The notes below the pieces were generated by a model, which was not told the origin of the DNA, searched no databases, and saw only the letters and a program-made list of their open reading frames with translations. The position numbers and the translations under genes were made by a program. From the NCBI GenBank assembly GCA_963829545.1, contig CAWHIX010000008.1:372001-436000 (forward strand): a stretch of 64,000 nucleotides of DNA. Reading direction: 5' to 3'. Of the stretch, positions 32,798 through 43,918 are shown in pieces (position 1 is the first letter of the stretch; each line of letters opens with the position of its first letter). The stretch comes from JAXGXJ01 sp963829545 (GTDB taxonomy: Bacteria; Actinomycetota; Thermoleophilia; RBG-16-64-13).

Positions 32798-33907
32798 CTA
32801 GCTCTCCTCGAACAGGTCGTCGGTCGTCGAGCAGGTCGTCGTCGAGGAGTTGCGCCTCCAGGAAGGCCTCGACCCGCGTGCGCAGCGGGCCGTTGGCGTC
32901 GAAGGGGAAGTCGACCTCGATCTCCAGGAAGGGCAGCCCGCGCTCGTCGGCCAGCCGGGCGACCAGCAGGGCGTCGTAGGCGCCGGGGTCGCAGAAGCTC
33001 TGGCGAGCGTAGATGATGGACGAGGGCTGGGCCTCGTCGAGCCGGCGGCGAGGTAGGCTCGCCGGTCAACGGTGGAGCGGCGCGGGCACATGCCGGCCTC
33101 GAGCACGGCGGCGGCCAGGCTCTCGTAGGTGTCGTCGGCCGCGTCGTTGGCCACGCCGCGGCGCGGCCGCGCCGGAGCGCCTGTCGGCCGAAGGCCCGAG
33201 CGCAGTGGCTGCCAGCGGTCGGGCGACGTGCACGACTCCAGTCCGGAGACGTGGGCGCCCAGCCTGTCGATAGAGCCGCAGCAGCGAGTCGTCGCTGAGG
33301 GGGCCCGCTGACCACGAACACGCCGCCCGGGCGCGGGGGCGCTCGGGTAGTCGAGCGGCGGGCCGGCTCGGCGGCTCGCTGGCGGCCGCTCGCGTCGCTG
33401 CGGCCGCTCGCCGGGCTGCCGGTCGCCGCAGCCAGTCATCCAGAGTCGCGCGAGGTCGGCGGCCAGCGCCGCACGGCGCTCCCGGTCCGTGACGAGCGCG
33501 GCATGGGCAGCACGAACACCTGGCCGGGATAGGTGGCGGCCAGCAGGTCGCCCATCCGCGCATGGCGTCGCAGCCTCCGGGCACCACGATGCAGTCGGCG
33601 TCGACGTCGCTCCGCGAGTCTCGCGCCGAGCACGGCTTCCGCCGCCGCCACCAGCTTGGTCACGTAGGGGCAGGTCATGGGATGGACGCTGAGGCGTCGC
33701 GGCGCGCGGGGGCGCTCGGCGTCCTCGCAGATGCATCGCCGAGCCAGCGCAGGCGAGTAGCCCGTGCGGGCCACCAGGTCGAGGGGCAGGAGGTTGCAGG
33801 TGTAGTAGCAGTGTGGCCATCTGAAGGGGAAGCTTAGGGCCGCCGAATGCAGGTTAAGGCAAGGCGGGCGGCTGTTGGCGCGCGCCGGCGCGGCTGCCCG
33901 TCGCATG
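32798..33907 (-). CDS. Second 2-hydroxyacyl-CoA dehydratase-family subunit, heavily frame-disrupted
   Basis: Partner of the gene immediately downstream. Recognisable pieces: FPFRWPHCYYTCNLLPLDLV and VHPMTCPYVTKLVAAAEAVL near the start, GDLLAATYPGQVFVLPMPRS, VSGLESCTS, DTYESLAAAVLEAGMCPR, and a C-terminus LPFLEIEVDFPFDANGPLRT ending DDLFEES. Cysteines in HCYYTCN, MTCPYV and AGMCPR are possible Fe-S ligands. The start is unresolved; 33907 is the first ATG of the leading frame and has no good ribosome site. Many single-base indels are needed. Together the two subunits would form the dehydratase component acting on a CoA thioester, likely supplied by the CoA-transferases encoded divergently. Confidence 0.6.
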
Positions 33908-33970
33908 GTATTCTCAGTACGCAGATATGACCGCCGAGTCGTGCAGACTGTTCCCTGGAGGCGACGCGCG

Positions 33971-34717
33971 ATGAACAAGGTGTTCCCGAGTGCCGAGGCC
34001 GCCATCTTCGATATCGAGGATGGGGCGTCGATCCTGAGCTGGTGGATTCGGTCTCTGTGGAAACCCGGAGAACCTCATCCGCGCGATCCACGAGAAGGGC
34101 ATCAAGAACCTCTCCATCATCAGCAACAACTGCGGCACCGACCGAGTACGGCCTGGGCGTCCTGCTGCAGGCGGGCCAGGTCAAGAAGATGATCTCCAGC
34201 TACGTGGGCGAGAACAAGAACTTCGAGCAGCAGTTCCTGAGCGGGGAACTGGAGGTCGAGCTGGTCCCGCAGGGTACCCTGGCCGAGCGCATCCGTTGCG
34301 GCGGCGCCGGCATCCCCGCCTTCTACACCCCCAGCGCCGTCGGGACCGACGCTGGCCGAGGGCAAGGAAGTGCGCGTGTTCGACGGACGCGAGTACCTGA
34401 TGGAGCTCGGTCTCACGCGCCGACTTCGCCATCGTCAACGCCTGGAAGGGCGACCGCCTGGGCAACCTGGTCTATCGCAAGACCGCGCGCAACTTCAACC
34501 CGCTCTGCGCCACCGCCGGCAAGGTCTCCATCGCCGAGGTGGAGAACCTGGTGGAAGTGGGCGAGCTTGGATCCCGGACGAGATCCACACTCCCGGCATC
34601 TACGTCGACCGCATCATCAAGGGCGAGCACTACGAGAAGTGGATCGAGAAGACGCACCACCCGGCCGAAGCCGCAGGCCTGACAGGTCCAGGCGCCGACC
34701 GACCAGATATCTGCTAG
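33971..34717 (+). CDS. 3-oxoacid CoA-transferase-like subunit A, first pair (six one-base insertions)
   Basis: 246 residues after removing about six inserted bases (near 34048, 34139, 34345, 34415, 34568 and 34575); the corrected length is a multiple of three. Motifs: ASILSGGFGLCGNPENLI (glycine-rich CoA-binding loop), KNLSIISNNCG, FLSGELEVELVPQGTLAERI, GIPAFYTPSAVGT, and DEIHTPGIYVDRIIKG. It belongs to the family I CoA-transferases, close to succinyl-CoA:3-ketoacid or acetoacetate types. Nine bases separate it from its B subunit. The divergent position from the dehydratase-like genes suggests a joint pathway. Confidence 0.8.
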
Positions 34718-34726
34718 GAGGCGATG

Positions 34727-35399
34727 ATGGCACTTACCAAAGAACAGCAGGCCAAGCGGGTCGCGGCCGAGTTCGAGGACGGCTACTACATCAACCTGGG
34801 CATCGGCATGCCGACGCTGGTGAGCAACTACCTGCCCGAAGGCAAGGACATCTTCATCCACTCCGAGAACGGCATCCTGGGCGCGGGCCCTATCCGTACG
34901 AGGGCGAAGAGGATCCCGACCTCATCAACGCGGGCAAAGAGACCATCACCGAGCTGCCCGGGCACCAGCTACTTCTCCAACGCCGACTCCTTCGCCATGG
35001 TGCGCGGCGGCCACCTGGACGCCACCGTGCTGGGGGCGATGGAGGTCTCGGAGAAGCGGCGACCTGGCCAACTGGATGATCCCGGGCAAGATGGTCAAGG
35101 GCATGGGCGGCGCCGGCGACATCGTCGCGGGCGCCAAGCACGTGATCATCATGATGGACCACAACACCAAGGACGGCACGCCCAAGATCCGCAAGGAATG
35201 CACCCTGCCGCTGACCGGCAAGAACTGCGTCAACCTCATAGTCACCGACCTGGCCGTCATCGAGGTGCGGCAGGTCGGCGCGACCCCGGTGGGCATGGTC
35301 CTGCTGGAAGGGGCACCGGGGCTCACGCCCGAGGACATACAGGCCGTCACCGAGGCCCCACTCGTGGTGGCGCCCGACTTCAAGACGATCGAGGTCTAG
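34727..35399 (+). CDS. 3-oxoacid CoA-transferase-like subunit B, first pair (three indels)
   Basis: About 223 residues after repair. The catalytic glutamate motif SENG (HSENGILGAGP) is present, as are NLGIGMPTLVSNYLPEG, DSFAMVRGGHLDATVLGAME, MGGAGDIVAGAKHVIIMMDH and CTLPLTGKNC. One C is missing near 34890 (GAGP-YPYEG), then one G is extra near 34962, restoring the frame, and one C extra near 35056. Forms an alpha-beta transferase with the preceding gene, moving CoA between carboxylates through a glutamyl-CoA thioester. AGGAGG site before ATG 34727. Confidence 0.82.
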
Positions 35400-35591
35400 G
35401 GGGCTGTCGGCCGGAAGGGGTGTGGCCGGCGCGCGGCCACCCTCTCTGCCTCCGCACAGCCACGATCGGCGGGCTCTTCTTCGCGGTCTCATTCCTGAAT
35501 ACCCTTTCGCGACCGGGTGCCGCAACCTGTATCATGTCGGGTGCAATCAATCCGTGGCGCATCGACCCGCGCCGCGCTACAGGAGAAGACC

Positions 35592-36298
35592 ATGCCGAAG
35601 AACAAGGTCGTGGGGGTAGACGAGGCGGTCGCCTACGTCAAGTCGGGGATGAGTATCGCCATCGGGGGGTTTCTGGCGCAGGGTGACCCGCTCACCGTCA
35701 TGCACGCTTTGAAGCTCACCGGGGTCAAAGACCTCACCATCTATCTCCTGTACCGCCGGTTTTCGCGACCGGGGCATAGTGGAGTTGGTGAAGGCTGGCA
35801 TGGTCCGCAAGGTGGTGGCTAGCCACATCGGCACCACTCCCGACCTGGTGAAGGCCTACCACGCGGGCGAGATCGAGGTGGGCCTCGTTCCCCAGGGCAC
35901 CCTTGCCGAGCAACTGCGGGCCGGTGGGGCGGGCCTGGGAGGCTTCCTCACACCGACCGGCGTGGGTACGATCAGTGGAAGAGGGCAAACAGAAGATCGA
36001 GATCGACGGGATCACGTACCTGCTCGAGCGGGCCATACGGACCGACGTGGCTTTCGTCCGCGCCCACGACGGCGACACGTGGGGAAACCTGCGCTATCGG
36101 GGCACTGCGAGCAACTACAACCCGTTATGTGCGACCTGCGCCGACTACGTCATCGCCGAGGTGGAGTACCTGTACGATCCGGGCGAGATCTCCCCGGAGA
36201 GCGTCCATACTCCCGGCATCTATGTGGATGCGGTGTGCCGTGCGGATATCTTCTATCGCGGTGCGGCGATCTTCGCCGACCAGTGCTACTTCCAGTAA
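35592..36298 (+). CDS. 3-oxoacid CoA-transferase-like subunit A, second pair (two one-base insertions)
   Basis: 234 residues after removal of one T near 35762 (TTTT to TTT) and one A near 35985. Motifs: GMSIAIGGFLAQGDP, GMVRKVVASHIGTTPDLVKA, EVGLVPQGTLAEQLRAGGAG, HDGDTWGNLRYRGTASNYN, SVHTPGIYVDAV. Same family as the first pair but clearly diverged, so a different acid substrate is likely. Preceded by AGGAGAAG ribosome site. Followed by its B subunit after 12 bases. Confidence 0.85.
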
Positions 36299-36310
36299 AG
36301 GGACCCTGAG

Positions 36311-36991
36311 ATGTCGGATATCAAGCAGACAATCGCACAACGGGCTGCTCTCGAGCTGAAAGACGGGCAGATCATCAACCTGGGTATCGGTGTGCCCACC
36401 TTCGTGGCCAACTACACCCCTCCGGGTGTCGACGTGGTCATACACTCCGAGAACGGCGCCGTGGGCGTGGGCCCGGCTCCTCAGAAGTACTGCGACGACC
36501 CCGACCGGGGGAACGCCGGCGGTGCTCCCATCACCTTGATCGGCGGCGGCAGCTACTTCGATTCCGCCACTTCGTTCGCGATGATCCGAGGCGGGCACGT
36601 GGACATGACCTTCCTGGGGACGCTCCAGGTGGACGGCGAGGGCAACATCGCCAGCTACGAGATCCCCGGCAAGCTGGTGGCCGGGATGGGCGGGGCCATG
36701 GACCTGCTGGCCGGAGCGAAGACCGTCAACGTGGTCACGGAGCATTGCTCCAAGGACGGCAAGACCAAGCTCGTGAAGAGATGCACTTTCCCGCTCACCG
36801 GGGCGTGTGAAGCCGACGTGATAATCACCGAGCGGGCGCTGTTCCGCCGCTATGAGGACAAGCCTGGTTTCGTGTTGGAGGAAGTGGCCCGGGGCTACAC
36901 CCTCGAGGACATCGCGGCCTGCACCGAGATGGACTACATCGTCTCCGAGACCGTCAAGCTCGATGCCTTCGGTCCCGAGCCCGGACAGTAA
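36311..36991 (+). CDS. 3-oxoacid CoA-transferase-like subunit B, second pair
   Basis: 226 residues, intact. NLGIGVPTFVANYTPPG, catalytic glutamate in HSENGAVGVGP, SFAMIRGGHVDMTFLGTLQV, GMGGAMDLLAGAKTVNVVTE, CTFPLTGACEADVI. It pairs with the preceding A subunit. The contrast between this clean gene and the error-laden first pair only 1.5 kb upstream supports a technical origin for the indels. Substrates probably short-chain fatty or oxo acids. Confidence 0.9.
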   Translation: MSDIKQTIAQRAALELKDGQIINLGIGVPTFVANYTPPGVDVVIHSENGAVGVGPAPQKYCDDPDRGNAGGAPITLIGGGSYFDSATSFAMIRGGHVDMTFLGTLQVDGEGNIASYEIPGKLVAGMGGAMDLLAGAKTVNVVTEHCSKDGKTKLVKRCTFPLTGACEADVIITERALFRRYEDKPGFVLEEVARGYTLEDIAACTEMDYIVSETVKLDAFGPEPGQ

Positions 36992-37047
36992 GAAGATCGG
37001 GGCCGGCGCCGCAGCGGCGGCCGGCCGCGAAAGTCAGAGTATCGCCA

Positions 37048-37073
37048 CCGAGGGCGCGCCTGAAGGCGCGCCC
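37048..37073 (+). terminator. Strong hairpin after the CoA-transferase genes, no U tract
   Basis: GAGGGCGCGCC / GGCGCGCCCTC perfect 11-bp stem with TGAA loop, 57 bases past the stop. The following sequence is not T-rich, so it may be a Rho-assisted or mRNA-stabilising 3' hairpin. Confidence 0.5.
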
Positions 37074-37145
37074 TCGGTCGTTCTGGGTCCTGCCCCGGTG
37101 CGGCCGCAAACAGGTCACCGTCTGCTCCGGGGAGTGGGCAGGCGC

Positions 37146-37802
37146 ATGCTCGTGGCTATCGCCATCGTCCTCTGGATCGGAGCGGTGGTCTATCCCGATC
37201 CGCGGCCCTTCGTCAGCTCGGTGGCCCGCCTCAAGAGCCCTCCCATCGACGCGGCCGCGGCCGCCGGGCTGGCGGCTACCTTGCCCGACGACTACAAGGC
37301 CATCGAGGACTTCGCCCGCGGCTACGTGCCTTTCGCCCCCGCCTGGGACGTGTACGGACTTCCCTGGTACTTCCCCACCGTGGCTGAGGTGGTGAGGGAC
37401 AAGGCCGGTGACTGCCAGGCGCGGGCCATCCTCCTGGGGAGCATCCTGGCCGCGAAGGGGATGCCTTACACGATGCACTACTCGTTCGACCACGTCTGGA
37501 TCGACTACCCCGGCAAGCAGGCGACCACCCTCGACGACCCCAGCACGTCGTTCGCCGCCGATGCGGGCCAGGGCTGGCTGGGCGGACTACCAGACAAGAT
37601 CCCTCTGCGCTCCATCGTCGAGCAGCGGGTGGCCTATCACTGGACACCGATGCCTCTAGATCGGAAGATCACCCTCTTGCTGGGAGTGATCATGATCATC
37701 GCCTACACCGAGCGACGGCTTCTCTCGCGAGCGGGAAGGGTGCTCTTCGCCCGCTTCCGCAAGGCACCCGGTGCCGGCACCGAGCCCTCCGAGGCCGGCT
37801 AG
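37146..37802 (+). CDS. Transglutaminase-like membrane-anchored protein
   Basis: 218 residues. A membrane helix at the N-terminus (LVAIAIVLWIGAVVYP) is followed by a transglutaminase-like core with the Cys-His pair in DKAGDCQARAILLGSILAAK and YSFDHVWIDYPGK, then a second helix near the C-terminus (KITLLLGVIMIIAYTE). It may be a peptidase or amidase acting at the membrane. ATG 37146 is preferred; GTG codons at 37098 and 37131 would extend the start but lie closer to the hairpin. Neighbours give no clear role. Confidence 0.7.
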   Translation: MLVAIAIVLWIGAVVYPDPRPFVSSVARLKSPPIDAAAAAGLAATLPDDYKAIEDFARGYVPFAPAWDVYGLPWYFPTVAEVVRDKAGDCQARAILLGSILAAKGMPYTMHYSFDHVWIDYPGKQATTLDDPSTSFAADAGQGWLGGLPDKIPLRSIVEQRVAYHWTPMPLDRKITLLLGVIMIIAYTERRLLSRAGRVLFARFRKAPGAGTEPSEAG

Positions 37803-37833
37803 AAGGGCGAAGACGGCTCCGCAGCGCGCGTCC

Positions 37834-38950
37834 TCAGCGGAGGAGTCTCTCCAGTTCGGTCACCCGGGCCTTCAGTTCGGCCACCTCGCTCTGCGTGGCA
37901 TCGGCTGCCCGGCGGGCGGGGCTCTCGTAGGGGCCGCCGTCCGTTGAGGCGCCACCTACCGTCGGCCCGGACGGCTTCGAGCGCCTCCATAGGCACGATG
38001 GGCTCGTAGGCGTTCTGGCGGACCAGGAGGCTCAGGATGTCCCAGCGGCTGTAGAGCCCGGTGATGTTGATGATCCCCCGGGCCATCTCGTTGACCTTGA
38101 GGTCGATCTCTCCGTAGAGGATGGTCTCCTCGTCTCGCACGGGCCCTACCACAATCTCGCCGAAGGGGTTGATGATGGCGCTGCCCCCGAAGGTCTGCTG
38201 GAAGTCGGTGTTGGGGTAGAAGTCGGTGGGCCGCTTTTCGGGAGGGATGTAGTTGGAGGCCAGGACGCACCAGCAGGCACCGGAGACGGCCATGGCCGTG
38301 GTCATGGCCGGAGTCACCCAGGGAAGCTCCTCGGCCCCGCCGAGATATCCGGGCCACATGGAGCAGTTCACTTTTGTGCCCTGCACGATGTAGTTCTGCT
38401 TGAGCAGGGGCTGATCGTGCTCGCCGCAGATGAGGCTGCTGATGGCGCCGAAATCCATCTCCCGGACCTTGAGGTTGTCGCCGCCATCCCCTCGTGTATG
38501 GATCATCAACTCCTGCACGGTGATGTTGATCTTCCTGTGCGTGCCCAGGATCTCGCCCCGGTTGTTGATGAAGACGGCCGAGTTGTACTGACGCCCGCCA
38601 TAATGCCTGTCGCGCTCGTTGATGCCCATGACCACATTGACGTTGTGCCGCCTGGCGGCGCGGCAGAGCAGGTCGGTCTCCTCGCTGGGGACCTCGATGC
38701 CATGGCGCAGGTACTCAGCCCAGATGTTCGTGTACTCGGGGCCCCTGGTGAGATCGATGGCGAAATGGCAGTAGCCCGGGATGTGGAGTTCGGGGAACAC
38801 GATAAGGCTGGCGCCGTTCCCGGCCGCCTCCTCGATCTTCTTCACACAGTTGTCGAGAGTGGCGGCGGAGTCGAAGTAGACGGGCTTGTCACGGTATTCG
38901 GGCGCTGCCTGCACGGCGGCGGCGATGAACTTGGGGAACTCCTTGGGCAC
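37834..38950 (-). CDS. Nitrilase-family carbon-nitrogen hydrolase with coiled-coil tail (one-base insertion near 37945)
   Basis: 371 residues after repair. Catalytic triad segments are visible: Glu in IVFPELHIPGYCHFAIDL, Lys in THRKINIT, Cys in SSLICGEHDQPLL. GTG 38950 follows AAGGAGG at 7 bases; earlier in-frame starts give an implausible N-terminus. The uncorrected frame runs to 37799, but removing one base near 37945 gives GPYESPARRAADATQSEVAE ending in a heptad-like KARVTELERLLR, clearly the true end. The coiled coil suggests oligomerisation. The active-site surroundings (nitrilase or aliphatic amidase-type) do not fix the substrate. Confidence 0.82.
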
Positions 38951-39149
38951 GGGTCGCCTCCTTGGGGTCAGGCGCTTGGGCGGCGCGGTAGGGCCGGAGT
39001 GTACCCCCGCGGCTCGTGCGGCGGCAAGCAGGGCGATCGCGCCGAGGAGCATAGCCCGCCGCGCAGGGCGGGCGCATCCCCGGTGGCAGCCTGGCGCGCG
39101 GCCGTCCACGCCGGCCCTGCCCACACCGGTCCGTTGGACCGGCCTCGCC

Positions 39150-39178
39150 TTGCAGCCCAGGGAGTCCTCCACTAAACT
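39150..39178 (+). promoter_or_regulatory. Promoter of the leuA leader
   Basis: TTGCAG (39150-39155), 17-base spacer, TAAACT (39173-39178). The expected start is at or within a base or two of ATG 39186, so the leader peptide mRNA would be leaderless. Confidence 0.65.
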
Positions 39179-39185
39179 CACAGAC

Positions 39186-39392
39186 ATGGAGAGCACAACA
39201 GGTCTTCAGGCACGCATCCGGTCGATAGGGTCCGGCCCCGCCCGCTCGTCAGCGGCGCATGATCGCGCGCGCCTCGCTCTCGTTATCGACCTCCTCCTGT
39301 TGCTCCCCCGCAAGGAGGCTGCTGAAGAACGAAGCCCCGGCCGCCAGAACGCACTAGGCGGCGCGAAAGCACGTCCTCGGTCGCGCCAATAG
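39186..39392 (+). CDS. leuL: Leucine-rich leader peptide for attenuation of leuA
   Basis: A 68-codon ORF beginning at the predicted transcription start. Residues 30-40 read LALVIDLLLLL, with five consecutive leucine codons (ctc ctc ctg ttg ctc) after Val and Ile codons, the classical sign of ribosome-mediated attenuation by branched-chain amino acid supply. The TAG stop (39390-39392) is inside the 5' arm of a perfect 11-bp hairpin. The gene leuA starts 165 bases downstream. It does not resemble any known protein. I infer leucyl-tRNA sensing; the exact size of the translated leader is not proven. Confidence 0.65.
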   Translation: MESTTGLQARIRSIGSGPARSSAAHDRARLALVIDLLLLLPRKEAAEERSPGRQNALGGAKARPRSRQ

Positions 39393-39407
39393 CGCTGCTA
39401 TTGGCGC
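39383..39407 (+). promoter_or_regulatory. Attenuator hairpin between leader peptide and leuA
   Basis: Arms GCGCCAATAGC (39383-39393) and GCTATTGGCGC (39397-39407), loop GCT. Outer arms GCGAAAG (39363-39369) and CTTTCGC (39421-39427) extend it. Alternative pairings exist between GCTGCTGA (39318-39325) and TCAGCAGC (39465-39472), and AAGAACG (39325-39331) with CGTTCTT (39440-39446). The hairpin lacks a long U run, so termination might be Rho-linked or the control translational. Confidence 0.6.
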
Positions 39408-39557
39408 TTCCTGCGTCCTTCTTTCGCTCGCGCCGATCGCGTTCTTGCTGCGGAGCGTCCCTCCTCAGCAGCCCGCTAGGGGGAGATATCTGCGCGGCCG
39501 GCGCTACCCGGCATACCAGCATCAGCGAGGGTCGTAACAACCAGGAGGTAGAGAATC

Positions 39558-41136
39558 GTGCCGCCGACCCAGGGTCGTCGCAACAGCGGGAAGCCCGTCG
39601 TCTTCTTCGACACCACGCTCCGTGACGGAGAGCAGTCCCCGGGCAGCAGTCTGAACGCCTCGGAGAAGCTCGAAATCGCCCATCAGCTGGTCCGACTGGG
39701 CGTCGACGTGATCGAAGCCGGGTTTCCGGCCAGCAGCCCCGGCGACTTCGCAGCCGTGCAGGCCATCGCCCGCGAGGTGAAGGGGGCGGTCATCTGCGGG
39801 CTGGCCCGCTGCACGGAGAGCGACATCCGCACCTGTTGGGACGCCATCAAGGACGCCGAGCGGCCGCGTATCCACACGTTCGTGTCAACCTCGGACATCC
39901 ACCTGCAGCACCAGATGCACGCCAGTCACGATGAGGTCATCAAGCTGACCCGGCGGATGGTGGAGTTGTGCGTGTCGCTGTGCCCGGAAGACGTGGAGTT
40001 CTCGGCCATGGACGCCACCCGTTCCGACGTGGACTTCCTGGCCGAGGTGCTGGAGACCGCGATCGAGGCCGGGGCGACCACCATCAACGTGCCCGACACG
40101 GTGGGCTACGCGCTCCCGACCGAGTACGCCGACCTCATGGACCAGCTCTACGAGAAGGTGCCCGGCCTGGACAAGGTGGTGCTGAGCGCCCACTGCCACA
40201 ACGACCTGGGGGTGGCGGTGGCCAACTCCCTGGCGGCTATCGAGCGAGGCGCCACTCAGGTGGAGGTGGCCATCAACGGCCTCGGGCGAGCGGGCCGGCA
40301 ACGCGGCTCTGGAAGAGGTCGCCATGGCTCTGGTCACCCGCCGGGACCTAATCGAGCGCCCCTGCAACATCGTCACCACGGAGATAGCCCGGGCCAGCCG
40401 CATGGTCTCCAGCTTCACCGGCCACATGGTGCAGGCCAACAAGGCCATCGTGGGCAAGAACGCCTTCGCCCACGAATCCGGCATCCACCAGGACGGCGTC
40501 CTCAAGGAGCGCACCACCTACGAGATCATGCACGCCAGGGACATCGGTCTGAGCGACTCCGACATCGTCCTGGGCAAGCACTCGGGGCGGCACGCCCTGC
40601 GGTCGCACCTGGCCGAAATGGGCATCCAACTGGACGGCGCCGAGCTGGACGAGGTCTTCCGCCGCTTCAAGATCATCACCGACAAGAAGAAGGAAGTCAC
40701 CACCGCCGACCTGGAAGCGCTCGTGGGCGAGGAGATGCGGGAGCGCGAGGACATGTACTCGCCTCGACCACTTCTACGTGTCCGCCGGTACCGACATCAT
40801 CTCCTCCAGCCAGGTGGGGGTGGGCAAGCAGGGCGAGACGCTGGCCGGCAAGGCCTTCTCCGGGGGTTCGGTGGAGTCCATCTTCATGGCCATCGACGAC
40901 GCGGTGGGAGTGACCGGGCAAACTGCTCGACTACCAGGTGCGCTCCATCACCTCGGGCAAGGACTCGCTGGGCGAGGTGCGCGTGGTGGTGGAGGTGGAT
41001 GGCAAGCAGTACGCCGGTCAGCGCGGTCTCCATCGACGTGCTGGAGGCCTCGGCCAAGGCCTACATGCGTGCTCTCAACAACGTAGCCATGAAGCGCGAG
41101 GCGGGCGGCGCCCGTGGCGATCGGGTGTACCTCTGA
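39558..41136 (+). CDS. leuA: 2-isopropylmalate synthase (four one-base insertions)
   Basis: 524 residues after removing one base each near 40288 (GLGERAGNAA), 40759 (MYSLDHFYVS), 40916 (VTGKLLDYQ) and 41021 (YAGSAVSIDV); the corrected length is then a whole number of codons. The TIM-barrel catalytic domain has FFDTTLRDGEQSPG, CHNDLGVAVANSLA, GKNAFAHESGIHQDGVLK. The C-terminal regulatory domain that binds leucine is present. It catalyses the first committed step of leucine synthesis. GTG 39558 has AGGAGG at 8 bases. leuCDB lie 16 kb away with their own promoter. acnA follows after 21 bases. Confidence 0.92.
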
Positions 41137-41157
41137 CCCAGGAAAGGTGGGGTCGCC

Positions 41158-43914
<2,757 letters not shown>

Positions 43915-43918
<4 letters not shown>

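Noticed and set aside
39393..39557. Possible T-box riboswitch before leuA
   Set aside because: I found no T-box core sequence of the AGGGTGG type; a leucine-rich leader ORF explains the region better.
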